From: Phialocephala subalpina
Taxonomy: Eukaryota > Ascomycota > Leotiomycetes > Helotiales > Mollisiaceae
Direction of reading: 5' to 3'
DNA length: 64,000 bases
NCBI GenBank assembly: GCA_900073065.1
Contig: FJOG01000016.1
Coordinates: 914,461-978,460, forward strand
Every line of letters starts with the position of its first letter. Position 1 is the first letter of the stretch. A program made the position numbers and the translations under genes. The notes beneath the pieces were generated by a model that saw only the letters and a list, made by a program, of their open reading frames with translations, was not told where the DNA came from and ran no database searches. This document shows, piece by piece, positions 23,933-35,131 of the stretch.

Positions 23933-24835
23933 TCATTGACGTAGGGGTACGGGGTAGGACACGGTGAGGTAGTGTCCGTAATATGATCTCTCGAGGTCTG
24001 ATGTGAAGGTGAAGCCGTGTGCCAGAGTGTGAGATGAAGGTGACTTGTTCGCTGGCCCCGCAACGAAAGATTGATACATTTCACTGTGCAGAAGATTCCC
24101 AGTACTCAAAGGGGATCCCGGGTCTTTGATTACTAGTGCCTCAAGAGAGATCAGTTGTTGAGTGAAGGTGCCGAAACCTAGCGACAGGACACTGATGAAT
24201 GCGCCAAGAATCGCGAGGTATCTGGACTGATGTCAGTGTTCGGCTCAAAATTCATCAGAACCCAAGCGAAAACTTGCCTGAACCTCAAGCGGACAGGAAC
24301 AATAAACTTCCCCATGCCCCACGAGACGCCTGATCCGAGGCATCAAGATCCTCAAGTCGACTCTTGCAATGATCTTCCTGTTTTGTAGATGCAAACCAAG
24401 CCAAGCTGCCTGGCTGAGAGCCGACCCCACCAGAACCATTAGGAAGACTCTATTCAGGGTTGCGAGAGCTGCAATCAGTCCGTTGAGGGTGAGTGAGTAT
24501 GGCAGCCCGAGGTCATCGGCACCTCGTCCATTGTTGATCCACAAGACTACGACCATGGACATTAACGTTATGACTGAGAGGCCTGATGCTAGAAGCTCGG
24601 GTAGCCAGCATCGCAACACAGCAGCTAGATGCGATTGAGGATCGAAAGTCGAGGCGTTGAGGTCTGTTGTCTTATTGTCGAGCGTATCCACATCATCCTT
24701 TTGCTTATCGGAGGCAAATGTTGTCTGCGAAATGGAAGAGCTGCGATCCGAAAGAAGCGACTGAGAGCTTGTGGGGCTTGCTACTAAATTCTCGCCCTCT
24801 ATTGGAGAAATGGGAACAACGTCAACGTTGTCCAT
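23933..24835 (-). pseudogene. DUF3176-type membrane protein relic
   Basis: Read from ATG 24835, a Ser/Thr-rich N-terminus leads to hydrophobic segments (LASGLSVITLMSMVVVLW, then LTLNGLIAALATLNRVFLMV) and the family motif ALSQAAWL. These are hallmarks of fungal DUF3176 membrane proteins. The next block of the family, DASDQASRGAWGSLLFL, lies in a different frame near 24340-24280. The one after that (YLAILGAFISVLSLGFGTFTQQLI) lies in yet another, at about 24225-24150, followed by SLEALVIKDPGSPLST and a stop at 23933-23935. At least two frameshifts therefore break the gene, and the large extracellular and C-terminal parts of normal members (usually 500-700 aa) are gone. The function of intact members is unknown. 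Confidence 0.6.
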
Positions 24836-26454
24836 AGCGGGCAGCGGTTGTCATGATCAAAGTCAGAGACTATTTCACATAGTTGCTGAAGGCTGCTTGA
24901 TAAATTCGAGAACATCTCGAAGGTGTTGTGTCGTCAGGCTGGTGGCGCCTGCAGTCTGTAACAGTTCATCCAATGATAACGACATGCATGCAAACTCATC
25001 AGCCTTGCAAATGGCACAGCCATATTGAATGGGCATAGCATACTACATACGATTAGCTGAAGTAGAGAAGATCTGCAGACTATGTAGAGACAAAAAGACA
25101 CGTTGGAGAAATCTTCTTGCTTCAAGTTGCTTTCGCTGAGACTTCAACTCTGTGTCGGATTCAGAGGTTTCAGGATAAAGACAGCCTATTAGGTTGATTA
25201 ATATGACCTTACAGATGAGATATTCGAGCTTGAACTCAAATGCGCATTGCGACAGCCTTCTCTCACCAGATTTGCCCCGTGATAACTATCAATCACGTGC
25301 CGAGACTTCAAAGCTTGCCAAGGGTTCTAACTCTCTGCATCGCAAGCTCGAATCATTCTGTCAAGTCCTGTTGTTTTAAGAACTATGGAGCACCCGAGGC
25401 GAGGTCGAAAACGAACACAGCGCTAGAAGCAAGGATATACGCACGTGTTCCTCAGGGGGTAAGGAAGGACATTACCGGCACATGTAGATCTCGCATCTTG
25501 GCCAAACTCTTGGCCATGATGTTGAGCAAACTTCGCATGCGCCAAGCGCCATCTATGTAAGTCACAATCTCTAGCTCGTTCAACAAATTACTTTTGTACA
25601 CGCAGTACGGCATCCATGATGCAAGCGATTATGTCTTCTGCTACCAGCAACTTCCTAGTCGCTTGCCACACATATAGCTCATTCGAAAAGTAACATTCCA
25701 GCCCCCACTCAGAGTTCTAGAACACAATGATCTTCGATATTCAAACAAGAATAAGGTTCAGCCAAGAACAGCGGGTGGCTTGCCGGAACGGGGCGAAAAT
25801 TCCGGAACACATGCATTTTCGTTCGTCCTCGACTCGAGTCATGCCGGTAGTCCGTGCCAATGCTTGATGCATGGAAGATCTCGGGATGCCGGTTTGGGAT
25901 TGTCGACTTCGAGTAGAAGCATCGCGAAGTGAAAAATGAGATCTGGCACCGAAAATAGATTTCGGGATTTGAGATTGAGTTCGATCAAGCAGGCTTCTGA
26001 GAATGATTGACAGAGCGCAAAATGACATGCACGAGAAGAGAATTTGAGGCACTTGCCACGATCTACATCCACAATCGTAACGACAGTGAAGGTGATGAAG
26101 AGGAAGTTGAAAGTGGTATCAATATGTATCTCTAAAAAGTCTATCATCTAAGTCTATGTGGTATCCCGTCTATGTCTATAGTCGTCTCTCATTTCTATAT
26201 CTAAGTCTATGTCTCGACGCTAAGATCAATTTATTATCCTCCCATTCTAACCTGAACGCCAGGCACCACGCCGGCGCGAAGCCCTTACCCATCTGTAACG
26301 ACAGGCTGTGGTCTTTCTCAATGACTGTAGGTCCGCGCCGGCGCGGTGCTATGTGCGGTAACGACAGGCTGAGACAGCGCAGCCGTTCTCCCAAATTCCA
26401 GTTCCCAATCCTCCTTTTTCTCTATCCTTTTCCAACAAACAAAAGTTTAGTTTC
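24836..26454. other. Gene-free stretch
   Basis: About 1.6 kb. Open frames are short and without domains. Near the right end, between about 26150 and 26450, are low-complexity CTATGTCTA-type sequence and a small GC-rich duplication (separate entry). Nothing else seen. Confidence 0.4.
26262..26371. repeat. Short diverged direct duplication with GC-rich palindrome
   Basis: GCCGGCGCG occurs at 26270-26278 and 26337-26345. GTAACGACAGGCTG occurs at 26295-26308 and 26358-26371, in the same order and orientation. The second copy contains the perfect 12-bp palindrome CGCGCCGGCGCG (26334-26345). It lies just past the 3' end of the transporter gene, so it may form hairpins in the 3' region of that transcript. 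Function unknown. Confidence 0.5.
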
Positions 26455-27927
26455 TCAATGCGCATCCTCATCCTTCCCAGGCCACATAATCTTGTGATTA
26501 GCAATGGCTCTCATATGACAGATGACAATGAGAATCCACAAGAAGAACAGAACAGCCGCCATTCCAGTCCCGACCATCTGGATCCCAGGACTGCTGAGTC
26601 GTTCCCCAATCTTGATCGTTGAGATCGTGAACCCGACATTTGGGAAAACGTACGCATACCAATTGAGATGAAAATCATTTCTCTGCACAGCCTCAAGACT
26701 CGCCACCGTAGCAATAGCAAAGAACCAAAATGCCAGAGTCCAGAGAAAGATAGCCATAAGGAGAGCAAGCAGTGACAAGATATCTGGAATGATGTCCTGA
26801 TTCGCAATCCCATTGAGGTCCGTGTATCCTTCAAACAACTTGGTGGCTTGAACATCCTGCGCCATACCGATAAACGCAAGGGCAGTGAAAGCAGGTGGTC
26901 CAACGGCAATGAACATAGCAGGCCTTGACATATCGGCAGGCAGACCAGAGGTGAGTAATCGTCCGAAATAAAGACCGTACATGGCGAGCGCGAGGAAGAA
27001 TCCAAGTCCCTGGTACGATAGACCAGCCACGAGGATAGTCATCGCGTGTTCAGGCGGCTGCGTCTTGCCGATCGCGGAGGCGAGGGTACCCACCAACATA
27101 GCTGGGAATATTGGGAGGACCCATCCTGGAAGAACATTGGTAATGACAAGTTTCTTGACGGTGAACAGAATATGATAGTAGATGATGGCGTGCAGTGTTG
27201 CGCAGACGGTGTATATCCAGAATGCGAATCGAAGGGCGTCGATGAGCCAGGGTCCGGAGTTGGGGATACCGTATGCGGTGGTGTTGGATATCATGGTGGC
27301 GATTGTGAGCCAGGCAGTTGCGGAAAAGAAACCTTCATGGGGATTTGTGAAGGAGTTGGTGAATGTTCCCGGATGTATTATGAAGCGTGCAATAATTGTT
27401 GCTGTAACGGCTGTGAAAAGGAAAAGGTTGAAGACGAATAAGCCGGTGCCGAGACCTGTGAGGCCTGTAAATCGATTGGGAACGACTGATAGGACGAAAG
27501 CCACTCCTCCTGTTGACATCGTCATGGCGTACCAGGCGAATGTGAAGTGCTTTAGGCGTTCCTTGAATGAGAGAGGACCGAGGACTTCTGCGTGTGCATC
27601 GTGGCCGTGGGCACCTTTGTGTATTGACCCGACCTCGACATCCTTCTCATATAGGACCTCTCTTCCCAGATCGACGTTCGATTTGTCGTTGTCGAATTGC
27701 TGGTATGGTCGTGATATCTGTGGGTACGTCATACTTGAACGACGAGCTGAGGGATCTCGAATGGCAGTCCGGCTGTCGAATTTATTAATGAATGTGGATC
27801 TTCGTTGAGAGAAGAATGCAAGTGTTGCCTCGATACTACCGCGAATGCGAGAGTCACGTCGGTCGTCGTGGAGGACAGCCTTCTTGTATTCTATCAACTC
27901 TTCAATAGGGCCGGCCTGGTGAGACAT
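26455..27927 (-). CDS. TDT/SLAC1-family transporter (malic acid or sulfite efflux type)
   Basis: Plasma-membrane transporter of the voltage-dependent anion channel/TDT family (PF03595), which includes yeast-type Mae1 dicarboxylate carriers and Ssu1 sulfite pumps. A single exon encodes 490 aa. After a hydrophilic N-terminus of about 120 residues comes FTFAWYAMTMSTGGVAFVL, the first membrane span with its usual conserved glycines. About nine more hydrophobic segments follow, including LPGWVLPIFPAMLVGT and FMAL-type helices. A cytoplasmic tail ends KDEDAH. The long N-terminus looks more like Mae1-type carriers than Ssu1. I chose the ATG at 27927; the frame is open to another ATG at 28041, which would add 38 residues. 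A TATA-like GGATATAAG lies about 90 bp upstream. Confidence 0.9.
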   Translation of the reverse strand: MSHQAGPIEELIEYKKAVLHDDRRDSRIRGSIEATLAFFSQRRSTFINKFDSRTAIRDPSARRSSMTYPQISRPYQQFDNDKSNVDLGREVLYEKDVEVGSIHKGAHGHDAHAEVLGPLSFKERLKHFTFAWYAMTMSTGGVAFVLSVVPNRFTGLTGLGTGLFVFNLFLFTAVTATIIARFIIHPGTFTNSFTNPHEGFFSATAWLTIATMISNTTAYGIPNSGPWLIDALRFAFWIYTVCATLHAIIYYHILFTVKKLVITNVLPGWVLPIFPAMLVGTLASAIGKTQPPEHAMTILVAGLSYQGLGFFLALAMYGLYFGRLLTSGLPADMSRPAMFIAVGPPAFTALAFIGMAQDVQATKLFEGYTDLNGIANQDIIPDILSLLALLMAIFLWTLAFWFFAIATVASLEAVQRNDFHLNWYAYVFPNVGFTISTIKIGERLSSPGIQMVGTGMAAVLFFLWILIVICHMRAIANHKIMWPGKDEDAH

Positions 27928-29302
27928 AATGAATGAAAGAGCGTGATGCGAAATTATACTGGGAGAGCCTTGATCATAACGGGAGAAAAAGTGGCGATCA
28001 CTGGATCGCGCATGGGATATAAGTCGTTCGTGCCATCCCACGGTCTCCTGCTAAACAACTGCTTCACAGTCTAAAACGACCTCGATGAGGAATCTGTCAC
28101 GCTGGTACACACCCCAGTGGGGCATTCTGGCAATCTTATAACAGCCAAGTTAGGACACAAACGCTGAAGAGCCTCAAGTTCACGACCCAAAACCGGCGGC
28201 CAAGAGATAACAGCATCGGATGATGAGCGTGAGTGCCGAGGAAGTCTCCCTATTGGCACAAATATCGCCGAATCCATGAACATATGTTTCTCGCCTACTG
28301 GTATTGAAGGGATGCATGGGCTCCGAGAATAGTAGGATACCCACAACCAAGACTTGGCGAGGTTGTGCACAAGGCTGGGCACGAGGCTCGGCTCGAGGCT
28401 GGGCGGTCTTTACCCACCACACAAAAGGCTCGAGAAACGCACAATGAGACTGTCCACTGCAAGAGAGTGGTGGGTACAGCCTCGCTAGAGCCTTGGGCGT
28501 TGCTTAAGAGCGCTGGGCAAGCGTTCGTGGGGGTCTTCTTCCGTCGGCATTCGTTATAGCGTGCGTGGCAGCCTCTTGGATTTCCTTGGCAGCACCGGGC
28601 TGCGCAGCCTCAGTGCTGTTCCGTATTTTGCCGATCTTTCATTTGAGAGAATTTATCGCGCCAAGGCCCAAATCACATGCAACCAAAGCAAAGTACCCAA
28701 CCATGTCCAGGAGAAGCAAATGCGCATACGGAGAATCTTCCGCGTATCCACAGGCCAAGAAAGGGGCTCAGCGACGACACTGCACTGCTTCACATCACTG
28801 TGCGCTATCTGTCGCCAAGTACCTGTACAATTCGGTATTTGGAAGAGATCAACCAAGTAGAATGACGATTGAAGCGCCGAGATGCTTGGTGAATTTTCTT
28901 TGCGAGACATATGAAGCTATTCGTCCCTCAATAAACGATGCGGATACAACACGAGACGTTGATCGATCGGCCGGTGTCGCTGCGGGCAACAGAAAATTCA
29001 GAATTAATGACGATAGAATAAGTGGTCAACTGGTGATTTTTCACGCGATGAAAATCCCGAAAATAGGGTGCCAGCCCTGCAAATTGCAGATACAGGTAGG
29101 TGCCCGAGCTTTTGTTCCCACTTGGGCAGGAGATTGTGGCAATTGGGTATCAAAAGTTGAAGCTTTGACGAATAAATAAACCACGAAAACATTTTCAAAC
29201 AAAGGAGATGAATCTAGATCGAAAGACACGGACCGAAAACTTCTTCCTTGCCTATATTCCTGCTGCGGAAGATAGGGTCGGTGATCCGAGTGTAGTATGC
29301 CC
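27928..29302. other. Gene-free stretch with one long unsupported open frame
   Basis: About 1.4 kb. A plus-strand frame spans 28565-29179 (about 200 codons). It has no recognisable domain and overlaps other frames of equal quality, so I do not call it a gene. Confidence 0.35.
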
Positions 29303-30292
29303 TCACTGCCATGCAAACTTGTTTTCCTGGATCCAAGAATCCAAGGTTTGCGCAAGTCGAGCTGTGACTCTTTCGACAAGATCACTCGGCGTATCGTCTT
29401 CTCTCTGGGCTGCCAGGGCCTCTATCGCCGACAAGAACTTAGCGACTGATTGTGGGAACCCATCTTGCATGTATCGATCGACGGCTTCATCCCCGGCAAT
29501 TCAATGTGCAGAATCTCTCGTCCAAGACCTTCGCTCAGTTTTCTCGCAACCTGTTGAAAACCGTCGGTACTCAACAGCAGAGAATCGGGGGATTGCATGC
29601 ATCATCAAGAATTAGTGCTTCAAGACCTCGAAGGTCAACGGTAGCTGGAAAGTCATCGCTGGTGAGTGCCTTGGCAGCCACGGCAGCAGTGTCATTCGCG
29701 CAGGTGAGTGCCATCTTGCTGTCTTGACATGCCGTGTAGACCTTATCTTCGTTCCTAATCGACGGAGAGAATGTCCTTTCGAAAGGTTATCTGGTAAACA
29801 ATCAGCCGAACCCGAACGATGTATGCAAGCGATCGGCTCTCCCATAAACCACGTCACTGTAAGGATAGTGTATCGAACTTCTACTTGGCCGAGATATTTT
29901 CATACTTTTCCTCAGCGAGGTCCGCTCTTCAACACCACTGCGCCGGCTAGTAAGACGAATCTGATGACGCCATGCTTCTTGATAGCGTGGCCGATAAAGG
30001 CGTTCGTGGGAGTGATCGGGCCTTGAATGTCTTGAAGCACAAGGTAGACTGCTTCAATCTTCTCGCCTGAGAATGACGTGTGGTGGAAGGGTCAGTGAAG
30101 TCGCTGTGTTTGAGTCAGCATCAAGATGTTGGGCCAGAAGAGGGTCAACTTACAATTTTGCAGCCTGCGTTCTATCAACCCCTCCGGAAGGGTCTTTGCG
30201 AGATATCATGACGAAGAGGATATTTGCGTCATTCAGCAGCCTGCACGGCATGTTGAGGTCTTGCCAGATCCGCCTGCCAATAGTATTGCCAT
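29303..30292 (-). pseudogene. NmrA-like / EasG-type NAD(P)-binding reductase relic
   Basis: The minus strand carries in correct order all parts of an EasG/ergot-alkaloid-A type Rossmann reductase, scattered over frames. They are: N-terminal MAILLAGGSGKTST (30292 down); RLLNDANILFVMISRKDPSGG (shifted); EKIEAVYLVLQDIQGPITPTNAFIG and HGVIRFVLLAGAVVL (about 30062-29930); VRYTILTVTWFM; DKVYTACQDSKMAL-CANDTAAVAAKALTSD; and a clean C-terminus FPQSVAKFLSAIEALAAQRE, ERVTARLAQTLDSWIQENKFAW, stop at 29303. At least three frameshifts and several stops interrupt it. Relatives include festuclavine/agroclavine dehydrogenases, but most family members in fungi have no link to ergot alkaloids, and no other ergot gene is in the window. 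Confidence 0.7.
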
Positions 30293-31264
30293 CGCTGACT
30301 TGAATTGGAGTCTGCGAAGCAATGGACTACAAGAAGCGAGGTTGTTGAAAGAAGTGCGAGAATCGAAGCAGGCGAGTCCATGGCATGCAGAACCAAAGAT
30401 ATAAATCTCAACGTACGTAAATGGACATCTTGCGTGAAATTGAACTGTGCCAGACAACATGAAATGTTTGTTTCCGCAACCTTAACTCTCGTCAAATCAT
30501 GGAAGTTATGTAGAAACTCCCATCACAGGCCATTAATAGGAGAGAAAGGAGGCCATGTTCGTGGTCTCGTGTCGTTGCGAAATCCTGAGACGGTTCTTCT
30601 TTGACCTCGCGTTCCTCACCGTGAGTGAAGGAGGATGCTTCGCGTCGCGTCGCCACAGTCACACGTCCACTTGGAAGCCCAAAGGGCACAGGACGAGCAC
30701 GGAATCGTCTCCAGTGAAGCGTTTCAATTACTCGAGCTAGCCAGCACGTGAAGCCGAATGTGCGATCTAGATGTTGGACATTGCGATGTGAGATGTTGCA
30801 GTTGATGAGTTGGAGGTCGTGTGGGCTTGACGGCTTCGTGTCAACCTCGGCGAAAGTCAATGGGCTAGTCTCGAAATGGATTGGCTCTTTTCAGCCCATT
30901 TCACTTCATCGCTCCTTTTCGTCTTCAACTTGCATTGTGCTGCGCGAGACAATCCAGCCACGATACCAGAAACAATGTCAATTGCGAGAGTATTCTGGAT
31001 TTCATGGTTGGATGCTCAGAATGTAAGCGCTAGGGTCGCACTCTGCATGGCAAAACATTCCGACCACACTACCATCTTTAGCAGGTTATTGGCAGAACAT
31101 CTTCCCCTTATGTCATCGTTCTCCGATCCCCACATTTGCCACAAGAAGTCAAACATTCCGGTATGCCAACAAGCGTCGATGCCAAATATAGAGTTCGTTG
31201 TTCCTGAAGCAGGAGTCCATTCCGGTTCTGCCTTCTCCAGACTTCACCTACCCCGCAGAACAAC
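30293..31264. other. Intergenic region
   Basis: About 970 bp between the reductase relic and the regulator at 31265. Overlapping short frames only; no supported gene. Confidence 0.4.
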
Positions 31265-33389
31265 ATGGGAAGAGCAAAGGACGGACCGTATCGCCATGCG
31301 TGGTGAGCCTTGATGAAATTCTATTCTATTCAATGGCTGATTTTCTCCAGTCACGAGTGCAAGAGCCGCCATCTAAAGTGTGATGGCTTAGGTCCTTGCG
31401 GGAAGTGCGTGTCAGCGGGCAGGCAATGCGACCTTGCGGAATCCAAGAAATTTCTTTGGCGGCATGATCACAACCCGAGTGTTAGCTCAGGCAAGAGAGC
31501 AGGGAAACGAAGGCGGAAGAGCAATGTCCAATGGGACGAGCGTCAAGATTGGATACCCGTGCAGACGAATCGTGAGCTTTTCCGGCCCTGTTGGGCTTTC
31601 TATCATGCTGATATTCAGAAGTCAGATTCATAGACAAGAGTCATGATCTCGATTTCTTGGATGACTCGGGGACTGAAGACGGCTCCTATGAGGACGAAAG
31701 CGCTCCTACAACCGTTCGAGATTGGCCAGTCATCGAAGACGAAATTTCAGCGTCGGCGTACAAAGATCCCCTAAGCACAAGCTACCCTGTCACCTCAAGC
31801 GGCCAGGACTATGGAAATCAAGCGCCAAGAACTGTCATGTCGATTGATGGCCTTATCACTAGTCATCCAGTAGACCGAGCATCTGAGCCATTCGATTCGT
31901 TATACCATTCACCCTCGCATCCAGCTTTCGGGCCTCGAACCCTCAGTCAGGAACGCTCATTGCTTCCGCAATTGAATGATGAAGACTTTAGTCACCCTTT
32001 TGTTCTACCTTCACTTTCGGATTCTGAATGTCTCTGGCCCCTCCAGAATGCAGATGAAGTGACACTTTTGCGACATTTCATAAGTGATCTCTGCCCATGG
32101 GTATTCGCACTGGTTCTGGCCCTCGAAACCTCGTGTGTTAACGTCTCTTCTAGTTCGATTATTGCGACCGAAACAAGCACTTTCAGAACGTCGTGGTTCC
32201 AGCGTCGGCTACTGACCCAACACTAACAAATGCAATCCTAGCTGTCGCAGCCAGACATCTCGGCCTGCTTGGTAAATTCGATCGCTATGCCGCAGACAGA
32301 TATCAGCAAAAATGTCTCGAAACTCTCATCCCAGAACTCAATGATCACGAAACCATACCCAAAGATTTACTATTCGCCGGAACTATAATCTTGAGGCTAT
32401 TGGACGAAATGACTGGTACTTTCTCACCCCCTTTACCCGGCACCAACTCGTCGGCTAACCACCAACAGAGGACGATCCAACCTTCCGCTCCCAAGGGCAC
32501 GGCCTCTCAACACGAAACCTAATCCGAGGTCGCGAAGAAACTTTGTCTGACTCATCTCTCCGTATTGCATGTATGCGCCTCGAGCTACGACAAGAGGTCA
32601 TCATCTCGTTCCTAACTCGCAAACCTGTCCCAATGCTAACCCAGTACTGCGACATTGATCGTGGATTTGGACCGTCTGATGATTGGACTTGGACATTCAG
32701 AATCATTGCGTGTCTCGCGGATTGTTTGGATTTGTGCTATGGAGAGAAACGTCAAGATGCGGTGGAAGAGTATGAAAGGCTTTTTGAGTATGTGTCTGAG
32801 TGGGCGAGGAGTTGTCCACCGACCTTGAAACCCATTGGTAGCTCAAGACCGGATAGTGAGAAGGGTGAAGTTTTGCCCAAGATTTGGTTCTTGAATGATT
32901 GTCATGGTGAGTGCTATCCCAATTTAAAGGGTGCAAGCTGATGAAAGCAGTTGGCGCGCAGCACTATCTTGGACTTGCACGCATTCTCCTGCTTGCTCAT
33001 GATCCTACCATTCCATCCATTGGTCTAGATCGGAGAATGAGAATGGAGCAAATTGACGTAGGTATCTTCCCCACAATGGCCGTCGATCTAGCTGCTGATA
33101 AAAGCAGGAGCAAATCAGGGGGCAAGTTCGCTTGCTTTGTGGTATCGCCATTTCAAATCCTCAACATTATACTGCGATGTTCACCGCAGGATCAGCAATT
33201 GCCATGTGTGAGTTATGCCTCGCTCTCGTGCATTTGAGATCCCAAGCTCACCGCATACTAGGTGGAGAGCGCTTCACAGATCCTGTGGAACAGAAAGTTC
33301 TGCTAGATATCTTGACCGAGGCAGAAGAGCATGTTGCATGGCCATCACTCCGATTTCAGGACATCTTAAGAGGATTGTGGGGCATGTGA
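31265..33389 (+). CDS. Zn2Cys6 transcription factor, ARCA-like
   Basis: Likely nuclear regulator. Seven exons: 31265-31302, 31351-31571, 31619-32100, 32154-32415, 32469-32906, 32951-33057, 33108-33389. They sum to a clean 609-aa frame. The first intron splits the first zinc-cluster cysteine codon (TG|T). After joining, the cluster is C-x2-C-x6-C-x5-C-x2-C-x6-C (CHEC, KC, PCGKC, QC) close to the N-terminus. A basic nuclear-localisation-like stretch (KRAGKRRRK) follows. The long C-terminal part includes LLRHFISDLCPWFDYCDRNKHF and NAILAVAARHLG, the pattern I associate with ARCA-like fungal regulators. Its 3' end converges on the dioxygenase gene, 145 bp away; together with the P450 beyond, it is the natural candidate regulator of that group. 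Confidence 0.9.
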
Positions 33390-33534
33390 TGAGCGAGAGA
33401 GAGATCCGTTGATCCATACTTATGCGATCGCAATTCGAGAGAATAGCCGCAACCTAAGATTTCGAAGAAACATCAACATCACCATATTTAGTTCGCACCT
33501 CGAACCAAATCCCCCCAATTGGACATCGCACGAC

Positions 33535-34645
33535 TCACAATCCATCATCCGGCTACCCAGATTGTCAGTGCACACCGAAACCATCATTACCGTCAAACTC
33601 ACCTCATAAACCTTCATCCACCTCTCATCAAACGGCCTCCCCTTCTCCACATACCTCAAATCGGTCGCCAACCTAATCCTACCCTCCTCATCCTCATTCA
33701 CCGCACTGGCATGCACGATGTACGGGTGATGAAAAACCTGTTCCCCGAAATCTTCCAGTTAGTAAAACTCTTCCAACAACCAGGTATCAAGGTGCAAGCA
33801 AGTCTTGATCGGTCACTTACAACATCCCCCGCCTCATAATCACCACACACCCACCTCCTCCCATACTGCCTCCCGAACTTCCCCGTATCCCGTTCCAAGA
33901 ACCCATTCTCCATCATCGCAGCATTAAACGCCGAAATACTCTCCTCCTCACTAAACTCCTTCGCCGCCTCCCTAAACCCCTTCTCCAATTCCTCGCCAAT
34001 ACCAACAGAATCCTCGAGATAAAGCAATCCACCTCCTTTAACGGTACAAGGGCCGAGAGGAACCCACGCCGTAACAGTAGTAGGTGGGCCACCGCGGAGA
34101 AAGATCTGATCGTAATGTACGGGTGTTGCTTCGCCTCCTGGAACGTTGGGGCGGAGGATTGAGCGTTCGAGGAGCGTGGAGTCCTTCCATCCTGTGAGAC
34201 TCTCGATGAAAGACTTGATGGCGGGGTGGGATGAGAAGGTGCGGTACCACGGGGCGGAGTGGATGGCTAGCATTCTCTTGACGAATTCGGGGTTCTGGTC
34301 GTTGGGGCTGGTGCGGAGTTTGGATGGCGCTTGCCACAGTCTGGGATCCCCGCCGCAGTATATCCCATCAGCTGGGTCGGAACCTGCTTTGGTGAGGCCT
34401 GTTGGACCGAGATACTCGAAGTACTGTCTGCGTGCCTGGATGACATCTTCGGGTGGCAGAACGCCTTTGACGAAGAGGTAGCCGTCTCTCTGATATCGTG
34501 CTTTCATCTCTTCGAGCGGGGTATCGAGGGATGTTGGTTTGAGATTGCCGAGAGACGAGGCTTCGATCGCGCCTGCTGAGGACTTGAGCGAGAATATGGG
34601 CGTCGTGTCCGGCATTGGAGAGGAGGGGGTTGAAATGGAGCCCAT
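33535..34645 (-). CDS. Phytanoyl-CoA dioxygenase (PhyH)-like Fe(II)/2-oxoglutarate oxygenase
   Basis: Non-heme iron oxygenase that hydroxylates or otherwise oxidises a small-molecule substrate using 2-oxoglutarate. Exons 34645-33821, 33737-33603 and a tiny last exon 33552-33535 (PDDGL, stop) join to 325 aa. The iron triad is visible: H177-x-D179 in PVHYDQ, and the distal His at about 284 in HHPYIVHAS, followed by EEGRIRLATDLRY, which supplies the Arg for 2-oxoglutarate. The start ATG at 34645 is the first good one; a TATA-like run lies at 34755-34762, about 110 bp upstream. It lies head-on to the ARCA-like regulator and is followed upstream by a P450 on the same strand, which suggests a shared oxidative pathway. 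Substrate unknown. Confidence 0.92.
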
Positions 34646-35131
34646 CCTGACCACAGATGTCGTTAATGAGAATTTAGGAGCTGAACACTCAAGATGAGAT
34701 GCAAAGTTCGAATATTTTTCTAAGTTAAAGATTTCAGGTCACCCCAAGCGGGGATATATATACAATCTAGCTTCCCCACCTGTCCCCCATGATTCATGAG
34801 CCGATGCTTCTTGCAGTCCAAAGTTCTCTACGATCCCCCATGGGGTCAGTTTCCTTCGTTTCCAAGTCGGCAAAATCTTCCGGTTGAGAAAAATTTCCGT
34901 CCTAGTTTCGGAATGTTTTGCCTTCTTGTGCTAGACTACAGCGTAACGTGGGGTCCTTCCGAGCCAGTGCTCCAGCAGGCCCTCGTCCGAGTCTGCGGTT
35001 AGATCGCATTAGTTCAAATCCCTCATCCAAGAGAGTGGGATGTGGGGAGAAAGTCCTGGCAAGACCGGGACATTGAGTGCATGATTCATTTCTTGTTATT
35101 CTACATTTAGCAAAGCAACATCCACTGATCA
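34646..35131 (-). promoter_or_regulatory. Intergenic region between PhyH-like gene and P450
   Basis: About 490 bp holding the PhyH-like promoter (TATA-like TATATATA at 34755-34762, read on the minus strand) and the 3' end of the P450. An AGTTCAAATCCCTC element at about 35011 resembles a tRNA T-loop, but no matching acceptor or anticodon stems were found. Confidence 0.4.

Noticed and set aside
27928..28041. 38-residue longer N-terminus of the TDT transporter
   Set aside because: The frame is open, but the extra part overlaps the likely promoter (TATA-like GGATATAAG) and looks non-conserved; the ATG at 27927 is preferred.
28565..29179. Plus-strand frame of about 200 codons
   Set aside because: No domain, no clear start and several competing frames; not supportable as a gene.
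29303..30292. An ergot alkaloid gene cluster
   Set aside because: Only one EasG-like relic is present; no prenyltransferase or other ergot gene was seen, and most EasG-like proteins in fungi are unrelated to ergot synthesis.
8109..30292. Repeat-induced point mutation as the cause of the relics
   Set aside because: The lesions I could define are mainly indels, and the surviving coding segments are not strongly AT-shifted. Only the 9.4-9.7 kb stretch is notably AT-rich.
33420..33600. Long readthrough C-terminus of the PhyH-like protein
   Set aside because: A GTGAGT donor at 33602 and an acceptor at 33553 give the short conserved ending PDDGL instead.
35000..35030. tRNA-like T-loop (AGTTCAAATCCCTC)
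   Set aside because: No matching acceptor, D or anticodon stems could be drawn around it.
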